Assembly (NCBI RefSeq): GCF_000612545.2
Contig: NZ_CP097800.1
Span: forward strand, 1-64,000
Origin: Streptomyces sp. PCS3-D2
Lineage (GTDB): Bacteria; Actinomycetota; Actinomycetes; Streptomycetales; Streptomycetaceae
DNA: 64,000 nucleotides
Direction: 5' to 3'
Below, piece by piece: positions 17,087 to 24,945 of the stretch; position 1 is the first letter of the stretch; every line of letters starts with the position of its first letter. The translations under genes and the position numbers were made by a program. Below the pieces are notes generated by a model that was not told where the DNA came from, made no database searches, and saw only the letters and a list, made by a program, of their open reading frames with translations.

Positions 17087-17841
17087 GGCCGCTACGCTCC
17101 CCTCTCCCCCAGGGTCAGGGTCAACCGGGCGGGCTCAGCAGTCACCGGGGTCGCCCAGCAGGGGTGCGCCGACAGTAGCGGGCGGCGGCGTGCGCGACGG
17201 CGAGCAGGCCCCGGGCGGCGCGGGGCGGCGGCCCGGGACGAGTTGAGGCGGCCGGCGAGGGGGTTCCGGCGGGCTTCGCGGCCCATCGGGGGCAGTCCGC
17301 CGGAGGCCTCCAGTCCGAGGAGGGGAACCGCACCCCCCTTTCTCTCCCCTTCTCTCACCTCCTCTCCCCCTTTTTCCCTCCTTCTCCCCCGTCCTGTCCC
17401 GCGTCTTCTCCTCCGTCAGGGTCCGGTCCGCGCCGCGGCTCCGGTGTTCCGCGACGGCATGGGCGCGTCCGTCCGCCGCGGCCGCGCCGAGGAACTCGGC
17501 CTGGACACCCGCCTCGCCGGGGCGGCGGTCTGCTGCGGGACATCGGCCAGCCCGTCGTCCGGCTTGCCGTCCTGCGCATCACCCTCGAGGTGGAGGTGCG
17601 TGTCACTCCGCCCGAGGAGGAAGGGGGCGAACGGCCCAACGGGAGCCACGAGGTCGGCGTGATCGAGCCGATCGGCTTCCGCCGGGCCGTCCGGCTCCCG
17701 AACTTGCGGGCTTGCGGGCTTGCGGTGCCGCTCCTGCCGCGCTGGCCGCCCTCCGTGCGGCGGGGGCCGTCCCCGCCTTGGCCTCTGTCGCCGACGACCG
17801 CCATCGGGGAACACCCGGCGCAGCCACGGGCGGTCGGGCGG
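17087..17841. other. Gene-free or undecoded interval
   Basis: No gene can be supported. A pyrimidine-rich run of C and T tracts lies at about 17335-17410. Downstream, on the plus strand, a patch reads EELGLDTRLAG then DIGQPVVRLAVLRITLEVEVRV across a frame change, which might be a decayed or misread gene, but I cannot assign it. Confidence 0.4.
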
Positions 17842-18384
17842 TCAGGCGGTGCGGCGCGGGCGCATGGGACGGCGCGGGCGGCGGCGGACAGCAGGGGCCT
17901 CCGGGGCAGCCTGCGGTGAGGAGAACCCGCCTGCCACGGGCAGGGGGGACGCAGCCGGTGCGGTGGCCGGAGTGGGGACTGCGGCCGCGGGCGGGGCCTG
18001 GCGGGCCGGCGGTCGGGCACTGCCGAGGATGGCGGTGTGCGCGATGAGCGGCGCGCAGGACTGGCAGATCTCGGCGAGCGTCCAGACCTGTCCCACGGCC
18101 GGGTTGTGGACCAGGACCAGGAGGGCGGAGCCGGTGCACTGGGTGCGGGCCTCGTGGAAGGCGCACTGCGCGGCCCGGCAGGCGCACGCGGCGTTGGGCC
18201 GGACGGTCGCCAACCGGGCGTGGGCCCGGACGTGCTCGGCGGCGAACCGTTTCAGGGCCGCGGTGTCCTTCGAACGGGGCGGCATCCGGCAGGCTTCGGT
18301 GCTGCAGGTGACGGAGGCGCTGTGATCGGCGTGGCCGGTGAGCCGGACCGTCCAGGTCCGGCCGGGCACGCGGGATCCGGGCAT
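17842..18384 (-). CDS. Cys-containing hypothetical protein
   Basis: An intact frame of 180 residues from the ATG at 18382-18384 (MPGSRVPGRTWTVRLTGHAD). Six or seven Cys/His residues are clustered: SVTCSTEACRMPP, ACACRAAQCAFHEA, TQCTGS and EICQSCAPLIAH, a pattern suggesting bound zinc. The C-terminal 50 residues are Ala/Pro/Arg-rich. It resembles a conserved uncharacterised actinomycete protein with no known function. Neighbours give no clue. Confidence 0.65.
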   Translation of the reverse strand: MPGSRVPGRTWTVRLTGHADHSASVTCSTEACRMPPRSKDTAALKRFAAEHVRAHARLATVRPNAACACRAAQCAFHEARTQCTGSALLVLVHNPAVGQVWTLAEICQSCAPLIAHTAILGSARPPARQAPPAAAVPTPATAPAASPLPVAGGFSSPQAAPEAPAVRRRPRRPMRPRRTA

Positions 18385-19584
18385 GAGGGTCAAGTCGGGG
18401 TCCGATCGTCGTGTTTCAGGTGGGTCGGTCGCGGCCGGTCGCACCGACGTGGCGCCGATCGCGGCGGGGTGGACCCCGCGGACTGTCGTCCCGGGCGGCG
18501 TCTGCGGTGGCGGCGCCGGGCAGCGGAGAAACGGACATCGCGCGGCCTCGGACCTGGGGTCTTCGGCCTTTTTCGCACGTCCCGCAGGTCCTGTCAATGG
18601 CGCGTACCCGTCCGGCCGTCCGCCGGACAGGGGCAGGAAGGGGAGGGGAAGGGACGGGGACCGGACGGGACAGGACAAGTGGGCCCGGGGTCCGCCCGGG
18701 ACGCGCCCGGGAGGCCTGTCGGCCGTGGCGGGTGCGGGCGATTCGGGCGGCGGAGCGGGCGGGCGAAAACTCCCGGGAAGTCAGCACGCCCACGGAACGG
18801 GCCGGCGGGGCGCCGGCGCCGGCTCCGTGGCCGCCTGCGGGCAGCGCTCCGACTGCCTCGTCTGCCGTTCCTGGGCACCGTCTGCGGCGCACAATTCCCC
18901 CGGCGGGTGCGGACGATGGTCCTGTCCTGAACCGGGCCTGCGCCCCGCGCCCGTACGCGGAGGTGTACGGGCAACACGGCCGTCTGCGGGTTCGGCGAAG
19001 ACGCTGGAGGCGACCCCGGCCATCACCGCGAGCGGACACCGGCGCGGGCCGCGAGGTCCGTCGTCCCGACCGGAGCGCGGCGCTGCGGGCGGCAGGCTCT
19101 ACCCCGATCCGGTGCCGGCGACGACCGGGCCCCGCCCCCCTCTACGGGACGCCGCGGCCCCCGCCCGGGGCGCTGGAGATCGGCCGGCTGCCGGTCTTCG
19201 CCGCCGAGGCGCACTGATTGCGACCACAGCGTGTGGGGCAGCGCTCTCGCCTCCGGCCGCCTCGCGACTGCGGCGCTGCCCGCAAGGGCGTCGCCCGCAC
19301 CGGACGAGCTCTCGGAACCGGTCGGCAGGCGCAGCACGGGTTCCGGGGCCGACGAGACACGCATTGTGGTCCCCTCAGTGATCTCCGCGTAGCACCCGGC
19401 ACCGCGTCGAGTACCCGAACCGGACAGGCGGACTGGCGGTGTGGGCGGGAGGGGAAGCGGGCGAGGTACGGCCCCCGTCGCAGCCATGAGGGCCAGGACC
19501 GCACCCCGCACCAGGCACCTACCCGACACCGCCCGGCCGACACCCGCCGGCGCGGGCGGTGCCTGAGCCCGCGCCGCACATACG
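18385..19584. other. Gene-free interval
   Basis: About 1.2 kb with many overlapping open frames on both strands but no recognisable protein. A minus-strand ATG at about 19364 preceded by GAGGGG could start a short protein (MRVSSAPEPVLRLPTG), but nothing in it is familiar. Confidence 0.45.
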
Positions 19585-19621
19585 GCGACTCCTCGCAGAG
19601 GTTGCCTCTGCGAGGAGTCGC
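19585..19621. terminator. Hairpin terminator of the first repeat protein
   Basis: GCGACTCCTCGCAGAG (19585-19600) pairs perfectly with CTCTGCGAGGAGTCGC (19606-19621) over 16 bp with loop GTTGC. It lies 28 bp past the stop of the minus-strand gene at 19650. The loop-proximal half CTCGCAGAG is shared with the hairpin after the second repeat protein. Confidence 0.85.
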
Positions 19622-19649
19622 ACTCGACCACCGGCCGCTGGTCTGCTGG

Positions 19650-20747
19650 TCAGCCCTGGGTTCCGCCCTGGGTGTTGCCGTTACCGCCACCCTGGGTTCC
19701 GCCCTGGGTGTTGCCGTTACCGCCACCCTGGGTTCCACCCTGAGTGTTCCCGGTGCCACCACCCTGGGTTCCACCCTGCGTGTTCCCGGTGCCACCACCC
19801 TGCGTACCACCCTGCGTGTTCCCGGTGCCACCACCCTGCGTACCACCCTGAGTGTTCCCGGTGCCACCACCCTGCGTACCACCCTGAGTGTTCCCGGTGC
19901 CACCACCCTGCGTACCACCCTGAGTGTTCCCGGTGCCACCACCCTGCGTACCACCCTGAGTGTTCCCGGTGCCACCACCCTGCGTACCACCCTGAGTGTT
20001 GCCATTGCCGCCACCCTGGGTTCCACCCTGAGTGTTCCCGGTGCCGCCACCCTGGGTTCCACCCTGAGTGTTCCCGGTGCCACCACCCTGCGTACCGCCC
20101 TGAGTGTTGCCATTGCCGCCACCCTGGGTTCCACCCTGAGTGTTGCCATTACCGGCGCCCTGCGTACCACCCTGGGTGTTGCCATTACCGATCTGGGTGC
20201 CACCAATGGTGTTGTTCGAACCGCCGATGATCGTGTTGTTGACGATGTTCGTTACGTTGTTGGTCACCTGGTTCACCACGGAGGGCGCCAGCCCGAGCTT
20301 CTTCGCTTCCGAAGCCGCTGCCTTTCGACCGATGGCGGCTGCCTGCGCCTTGGAGGCTCCGCCTCGCGCTGCCTGCTGGGCTGCGGCTGTGCCTCGTGCT
20401 GTTGCCACTGCGATGTCGGCCTTCGTGGAGGCGGATCCGGTCGGGGTGCATCGGACCGTGCCTACGGAGACCGGACCGCTGCCGGTGATTTCGACCCGGA
20501 TGTCGCCCTTCGGTCCGGTGGCGGCGCGGGCGATGGTCTTCCCGTTGCGCTTGACGTCGTAGGTCTGCTTGAGGGCGAAGCCCTTGCCGCGGATCTCGCC
20601 GTTCTTCAGGCTGCACACCGCCGCCGCCGGGGCTGCGGTCGAAAGTGCGGAAGCCTGGGAAGCGAATGTCACTCCCGCCGTTCCGGCGAGTATCGCGGTG
20701 ACACAGGACAGACCGGCAATGTTGGCGACGCGCTTCTTCCTCGACAT
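19650..20747 (-). CDS. Secreted Gly/Asn/Thr/Gln repeat protein A
   Basis: A 365-residue intact frame. The signal peptide is MSRKKRVANIAGLSC then AILAGTAGVTFASQASA. A globular segment follows with two Cys (VCSLKNGEIRG, GTVRCTPTGS), then an Ala-rich helix and an Asn-rich spacer (VNQVTNNVTNIVNNT). The rest is about 15 copies of the 12-mer GGTQGGG(N/T)GNTQ ending GGTQG. The same unit dominates the paralogue at 21169. No family is recognised. Gln/Asn/Gly repeats of this type suggest an extended or self-associating surface or matrix protein (inference). Own promoter region and own terminator; not in an operon. Confidence 0.8.
   Translation of the reverse strand: MSRKKRVANIAGLSCVTAILAGTAGVTFASQASALSTAAPAAAVCSLKNGEIRGKGFALKQTYDVKRNGKTIARAATGPKGDIRVEITGSGPVSVGTVRCTPTGSASTKADIAVATARGTAAAQQAARGGASKAQAAAIGRKAAASEAKKLGLAPSVVNQVTNNVTNIVNNTIIGGSNNTIGGTQIGNGNTQGGTQGAGNGNTQGGTQGGGNGNTQGGTQGGGTGNTQGGTQGGGTGNTQGGTQGGGNGNTQGGTQGGGTGNTQGGTQGGGTGNTQGGTQGGGTGNTQGGTQGGGTGNTQGGTQGGGTGNTQGGTQGGGTGNTQGGTQGGGTGNTQGGTQGGGNGNTQGGTQGGGNGNTQGGTQG
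19651..20195 (-). repeat. 36-bp tandem array in repeat protein A
   Basis: About 15 in-frame 36-bp units encoding GGTQGGGNGNTQ or the Thr variant GGTQGGGTGNTQ. Seven Thr-type units are consecutive, flanked by Asn-type units, so the array looks homogenised in the middle and diverged at the edges, as expected for slippage or unequal exchange. Confidence 0.9.
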
Positions 20748-20896
20748 TTAAATCTCCTTTGAATGGTCGACCCGGATTCCGAGTTTTTCTGCGAGCCGGG
20801 GATTCGGCTTGCCAGGTGCCTCGGTTCCGTTTACTGGCCGATCGGTTTATCTGTCTCCAGATTGCCGTTTTCGGGCGCGGGGAGAAAGCGACGGAG

Positions 20897-20910
20897 ATTC
20901 GGGGCTTGAC
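20897..20910. promoter_or_regulatory. Conserved ATTCGGGGCTTGAC element, copy 1
   Basis: The same 14-mer recurs exactly at 22210-22223, and all but its first T at 23549-23561. This copy sits 150 bp upstream of repeat protein A. On the plus strand it contains a TTGACA -35-like hexamer; on the minus strand it reads GTCAAGCCCCGAAT. Orientation of action is undecided. Confidence 0.5.
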
Positions 20911-21060
20911 AATCTCGTATGAGGGTGGGTGGTCGTGTGGCGCCTGGCGGTGGGGGCTGGTGGCCCATGGTGTGCCTGGGGGCAGCTGCGGGGTGGACCG
21001 GGCCGCGCTCGGCGGTGCTTCCTCGCCCGTCGGGCTGGGTTTCGGGGCCTGGTACGGGTT

Positions 21061-21104
21061 CAGCCGTTGCCCGCCCCGACGTGGGTCGGGGCGGGCAACG
21101 GCTG
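21061..21104. terminator. Strong 20-bp hairpin
   Basis: CAGCCGTTGCCCGCCCCGAC (21061-21080) and its exact complement at 21085-21104 flank a 4-nt loop. It is the distal of two hairpins following repeat protein B on the minus strand. Confidence 0.8.
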
Positions 21105-21113
21105 AAGGGGACG

Positions 21114-21150
21114 GCACCACCTCGCAGAGAGAGCCTCTGCGAGGTGGTGC
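21114..21150. terminator. Hairpin terminator of repeat protein B
   Basis: GCACCACCTCGCAGAG (21114-21129) pairs with CTCTGCGAGGTGGTGC (21135-21150) over 16 bp with a 5-nt loop. It lies 18 bp past the stop of the gene at 21169 and shares CTCGCAGAG with the hairpin after repeat protein A. Confidence 0.85.
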
Positions 21151-21168
21151 GTCTTTCGGCTGGCTTGG

Positions 21169-21813
21169 TCAGCCCTGCGTACCGCCCTGGGTGTTCCCAT
21201 TACCGCCACCCTGCGTACCGCCCTGGGTGTTCCCATTACCGCCACCCTGCGTACCGCCCTGGGTGTTCCCATTACCGCCACCCTGCGTACCGCCCTGGGT
21301 GTTCCCATTACCGCCACCCTGCGTACCGCCCTGGGTGTTCCCATTACCGCCACCCTGCGTACCGCCCTGGGTGTTCCCATTACCGCCACCCTGCGTACCG
21401 CCCTGGGTGTTCCCATTACCGCCACCCTGCGTACCGCCCTGGGTGTTCCCATTACCGCCACCCTGCGTACCGCCCTGGGTGTTCCCATTACCGCCACCCT
21501 GCGTACCGCCCTGGGTGTTCCCATTACCGCCACCCTGCGTACCGCCCTGGGTGTTCCCATTACCGCCACCCTGCGTACCGCCCTGGGTGTTCCCATTACC
21601 GCCACCCTGCGTACCGCCCTGGGTGTTCCCATTGCCGCCACCCTGCGTACCGCCCTGGGTGTTCCCATTGCCGCCACCCTGCGTACCGCCCTGGGTGTTC
21701 CCGTTACCGCCACCCTGCGTACCGCCCTGGGTGTTCCCGTTACCGCCACCCTGCGTACCGCCCTGGGTGTTCCCGTTACCGCCACCCTGCGTACCGCCCT
21801 GGGTGTTGCCGCC
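21169..21813 (-). repeat. 36-bp tandem array in repeat protein B
   Basis: Seventeen near-identical 36-bp units. Variation is almost only a synonymous A/G change (ATTACC, ATTGCC, GTTACC) grouped by position: units with the same variant are adjacent, a sign of recent local duplication. Confidence 0.92.
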
Positions 21814-22035
21814 CTTGTTGCGCTTCTTCTTCTTGCCGTGGTGGTTGCCGTCGTGCTTCTTGTGGTCGTGCTTGCTGTGGCTGACGACGCTTTCCACCGA
21901 TGTGGTGGGGGCCGCCATCGCGGAGGTCGAGGGGATGAGGATCCCGCCGGCGATGGCGGCGGCCGCCACGGCGGTCGCGAGGCGGAAACCTCGGCGCTTG
22001 CGGCGGGGCTGGGACGTCTCGAACTTACGGTTCAT
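21169..22035 (-). CDS. Secreted Gly/Asn/Thr/Gln repeat protein B
   Basis: A 288-residue intact frame. MNRKFETSQPRRKRRGFRLA leads into a signal core ATAVAAAAIAGGILIP ending near SAMAAP. A short basic His/Lys segment follows (HSKHDHKKHDGNHHGKKKKR), then 17 uninterrupted copies of GGTQGGGNGNTQ and a final GGTQG. It is a paralogue of the protein at 19650 but lacks its two-Cys globular part. The ribosome binding site AGGAG is close to the ATG at 22033-22035. The His/Lys patch could bind metal or polyanion; function is unknown. Confidence 0.8.
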   Translation of the reverse strand: MNRKFETSQPRRKRRGFRLATAVAAAAIAGGILIPSTSAMAAPTTSVESVVSHSKHDHKKHDGNHHGKKKKRNKGGNTQGGTQGGGNGNTQGGTQGGGNGNTQGGTQGGGNGNTQGGTQGGGNGNTQGGTQGGGNGNTQGGTQGGGNGNTQGGTQGGGNGNTQGGTQGGGNGNTQGGTQGGGNGNTQGGTQGGGNGNTQGGTQGGGNGNTQGGTQGGGNGNTQGGTQGGGNGNTQGGTQGGGNGNTQGGTQGGGNGNTQGGTQGGGNGNTQGGTQGGGNGNTQGGTQG

Positions 22036-22056
22036 GGTTTTCTCCTGATCGGAATT

Positions 22057-22073
22057 GGGCCCTGAAAGGGCCC
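22057..22073 (-). promoter_or_regulatory. Leader stem-loop of repeat protein B
   Basis: GGGCCC-TGAAA-GGGCCC lies 22-38 nt before the start codon, just ahead of the AGGAG on the minus strand. It could protect or regulate the leader mRNA; evidence is the perfect hairpin only. Confidence 0.4.
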
Positions 22074-22209
22074 GTCATTTCGCGGCCTCCGCGATGTGGG
22101 GTTGCTTCCATCGCGTCCACGGCCTCTCCGGCTTTCCGACTTTCTGGCTTTCCGGTGGGGCCGCGTAACCAGTAAGCCCATTCACTGTGGCGGCGGTCAT
22201 GTTCCGATA

Positions 22210-22223
22210 ATTCGGGGCTTGAC
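22210..22223. promoter_or_regulatory. Conserved ATTCGGGGCTTGAC element, copy 2
   Basis: This copy lies 175 bp upstream of repeat protein B (minus) and 125 bp upstream of the LLM oxidoreductase (plus). On the plus strand TTGACG is followed 16 nt later by TTATTT, a possible -10. See copy 1. Confidence 0.5.
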
Positions 22224-22347
22224 GTTTTCTCGCATGCGGGTTATTTGGAGAGCTTGGGGGATCCGGCCGACGGGTGTGGCCGTCCGGGGTGGCGCGAAAA
22301 CGATCATCGGGGGCGTTGTCGGGGAGGGTGATCCCTATGCTGACGGG

Positions 22348-23331
22348 ATGCTCGACATACCTCTTTCAGCGTTGGAAGTCGCGATGGTGCAGACGGGCAC
22401 CCGCGCCGTGGACACCCTGCGGGACACCGCGGCTTTCGCTCAGGAGGTGGAGCGGCTGGGTTATCGCCGTCTGTGGTACGCGGAGCATCACCACTCCCCC
22501 GCGATCGGCGCGTTCCCGCCGGTCGTGCTGACGGCGCACGCGGCTGCCTCGACCTCGGTGATCCGTCTCGGTTCGGGCGGGGTGCTGGCCCCCAACCACG
22601 CGCCGATCATGCTGGCGGAACAGTTTGGGACGCTGGCCGCCTTGCATGAGGACCGTATCGATCTGGGTGTCGGGCGTGGTCCGGGCACGTTCGACGAGGG
22701 TGTCGCGCGGGCGCTTCGCCGTGGGGCGGGGCCGGCGTCGGACGCGGAGTACCGCGACGACGTGGCCGCGATCTTGTCGTTCCTGGTGGAGGAGGTCGCG
22801 CTCGGGCCGCTGCCGGAGCCGTGGCTGCTGGCTTCCAGTGTCGCGGGGGCCTCTCTCGCCGCGGCGCTCGGTCTGCCGGTGGCGATCGCGCATCACATTC
22901 GCCCGGACAACACCCTTACGGCCGTGGAGGGTTACCGGGCGGCGTTCACCCCGTCGCGCTGGTGCGAGCGGCCCCGGGTGCTGCTGTGTGTGGAGACGGT
23001 GTGTGCGCCGACGCAGGAGGAGGCGGTGTGGCGGGCGGGTCCGATGAACGTCGTCAAGGCCGGGCTGTTGAAGGGGCTGAGCGAGGTGCCGTTCCCCACG
23101 CCGGCGCAGGCGGCGGTCCATCCGTTCACCGAGCAGGAGCGGCAGGCGCTGGACGGTTTCCGTGCGCAGCAGGCGGTCGGGGCGCCGGGGGTGGTGGTGG
23201 AGCGGCTCGCGCACCTGGCGGGTGAGACCGGGGCGGACGAGTTGATGCTGACCACGCCTGTCTACGACCTGCGTGACCGGGTCGGTTCGTATGAGTTGGT
23301 CAGGAAGTACTGGGGGGCGACGGCGCCGTAG
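22348..23331 (+). CDS. LLM-class flavin-dependent oxidoreductase (MsnO8-like)
   Basis: A 327-residue luciferase-like monooxygenase. It begins MLDIPLSALEVAMVQTG, then GYRRLWYAEHHHSPAIG with the family's conserved WYAEHH, SVIRLGSGGVLAPNHAPIMLAEQFGTL, RIDLGVGRGPGTFD and the closing GADELMLTTPVYD and RVGSYELVRKYW. Such enzymes use reduced flavin (FMNH2 or F420H2) and oxygen; the substrate is unknown. The frame is intact. The start at 22348 gives the usual N-terminus; the ribosome binding site is weak (GAGGGTGA region). Confidence 0.88.
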   Translation: MLDIPLSALEVAMVQTGTRAVDTLRDTAAFAQEVERLGYRRLWYAEHHHSPAIGAFPPVVLTAHAAASTSVIRLGSGGVLAPNHAPIMLAEQFGTLAALHEDRIDLGVGRGPGTFDEGVARALRRGAGPASDAEYRDDVAAILSFLVEEVALGPLPEPWLLASSVAGASLAAALGLPVAIAHHIRPDNTLTAVEGYRAAFTPSRWCERPRVLLCVETVCAPTQEEAVWRAGPMNVVKAGLLKGLSEVPFPTPAQAAVHPFTEQERQALDGFRAQQAVGAPGVVVERLAHLAGETGADELMLTTPVYDLRDRVGSYELVRKYWGATAP

Positions 23332-23548
23332 GGCGTGTCGGCGGGGCGGGGGTGGCGGGGTGTTTTCTCGTACGCCTGGACCGTTTCCGTAGGCGTGTGC
23401 GAAGGAGTGGCGGGGGTGGCTGTTACAGGGCCGTGCACCCGTTCGGCGTAGGGGTGTGGGTCGTGGCGGGTGCCGGGGCTTGGGCGGTGGGGGGGCTGCT
23501 GCGCAGGCGTGTCACGGCGGGTGGCGAGCTGTCGTGTTCGGGGCGTCA

Positions 23549-23561
23549 ATCGGGGCTTGAC
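23549..23561. promoter_or_regulatory. Conserved CGGGGCTTGAC element, copy 3
   Basis: ATCGGGGCTTGAC lies 218 bp upstream of the lamin-tail gene on the plus strand. No minus-strand gene follows it, which favours plus-strand action for this copy. Confidence 0.45.
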
Positions 23562-23778
23562 GGTTGCCCGATACAAGGGAGGGTTACGGACATATCCGGA
23601 TTGGGAAACGGGGGTCGGGCGGGCGGTGTCCGGGGGGCGCCGGGGGCCAGAGTGTGACTCCTCGGCCAGCGCCGGGATTTGTTTCAGGCCAGACCGGCAG
23701 CACCCGTATGCGTATTCGTGTCCGTGTGTGCTGGTGCCGGTCGGGGCCGTTCGTCGACGTCGAAGGGGTTCTTCCTCC

Positions 23779-24261
23779 ATGTCCGCTTCCCCCGCCATCC
23801 GCCGTGTCCTCGCCGTTGTCCTGGCGGCCGGCACCCTTGCCGGAGCCGCCGCCGTGCCCGCCGCGGCGGACGACCACCGCCGCGACCACCACGGCCGTCA
23901 CTCCGCCCTCGTCATCGGCGACGTCAGCCACGACAACCCGGTTCGGGGCGACCGTTCCAACCGCGCCCTGAACCGTGAATGGGTCGAGATCAGGAACACC
24001 GGCCGGAGCGGCGTCAACCTCCGCGGCTACACCCTCACCGACCAGCAGGGCAACCGCTACCGCTTCCCCGACTTCCGTCTGGAGGGCCGCTCCGCCGTCA
24101 AGGTCCACACCGGACGGGGCCGCGACAGCCGCCACGACCTCTACCAGGGCCGCACCCGCCAGATCTGGGACGACCGCGACACCGCCACTCTGCGCGACCA
24201 CCGCGGCGGTGTCGTCGACACCGAGTCCTGGGGCCGTCGCGGGCACCAGCACCGCGGCTGA
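23779..24261 (+). CDS. Secreted lamin-tail-domain (LTD) protein
   Basis: A 160-residue intact frame. The signal peptide MSASPAIRRVLAVVLAAG ends near VPAAADD. The LTD follows: ALVIGDVSHDNPV, REWVEIRNTGRSGVNLRGYTL, NRYRFPDFRLEGRSAVKVHTG, QIWDDRDTATLRDHRGG and VVDTESWG. LTDs are small Ig-like domains found in exported bacterial nucleases and surface proteins; no catalytic domain accompanies it here. Ribosome binding site AAGGGG precedes the ATG. The chain is His/Arg-rich. Confidence 0.88.
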   Translation: MSASPAIRRVLAVVLAAGTLAGAAAVPAAADDHRRDHHGRHSALVIGDVSHDNPVRGDRSNRALNREWVEIRNTGRSGVNLRGYTLTDQQGNRYRFPDFRLEGRSAVKVHTGRGRDSRHDLYQGRTRQIWDDRDTATLRDHRGGVVDTESWGRRGHQHRG

Positions 24262-24499
24262 TCCCGGTCGGCGGTCGCCCCGACGGGGACGGTGACCGCC
24301 GGCCGCCCGGGGGCGGGGTGTCACGGCCGGGCGGGCCGTGGCACCCCGCAGTCGTGCGCAGGTGGGTGGGTGCGGGTGCATTCGGGTGGCGGCGTGCCGT
24401 GTCGGGCTGGTGGCGGGGGGCCGGTTGGCGATGCTGGGCCGGGCGCGGCCCGGCGGGCGGCGCGTTCTCCCCCTGTCCCACGATGTGTAGGAGTACGGC

Positions 24500-24712
24500 A
24501 TGACGGCGGACGCGGTCGGGCGTTTCCTGGCGGCTTTGGAGCCGCTGCGGCGGGAGGCCGTGGCGGGCAGGCCGCGCGAGGAGCAGGAGCGGCTGGCGGC
24601 CGCGTGGGAGGAGGAGCTGGGTTCGGACGACGAGCTCGACACCCTCGACGAGTTGTCGCCGCCGGCGGCGGAGGCCGAGGCGGCCCGCCGGGTGATGGAC
24701 CGCGAGGCCTGA
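24500..24712 (+). CDS. Small acidic hypothetical protein
   Basis: A 70-residue protein from the ATG at 24500 with AGGAG at 24489-24493. It is helical and acidic (REEQERLAAAWEEELG, DDELDTLDELSPPAAEAEAA). No membrane or signal segment. No family is recognised; it may be a short coiled-coil adaptor. Confidence 0.6.
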   Translation: MTADAVGRFLAALEPLRREAVAGRPREEQERLAAAWEEELGSDDELDTLDELSPPAAEAEAARRVMDREA

Positions 24713-24945
24713 CCCGGCCACCGGGGCGGGTCTCGCGGCGAGGTGCGGGCCGGTCCCGGGCGGGCGGGCCTGCTGCCGGACCCGCTCGTGGTGCGCGGCA
24801 GGGGCAGGGGGCGCCGGCGGTGTCTTGGAGGGGCTGTGTGGGCCGGACGGCGGGAGGAGTCCGCGGTGGGGGTGGTCTGCCCTCCGGGCCCGGCCGGTGT
24901 GCGTCGAGCGGGCCGGGCGGGGGCTGGTGTGTGTGGTGGGGGGGG

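Noticed and set aside
17455-17700. Plus-strand patch reading DIGQPVVRLAVLRITLEVEV
   Set aside because: It looks protein-like across one frame change but could not be matched to any family or given a start and stop.
19023-19364. Minus-strand short protein starting MRVSSAPEPVLRL with a GAGGGG upstream
   Set aside because: The ribosome binding site is attractive, but the translation shows no family resemblance and turns Arg/Pro-rich, so it is not listed as a gene.
19651-21813. Possible CRISPR array in the 36-bp repeats
   Set aside because: The 36-bp units are contiguous, in frame and coding, with no spacers.
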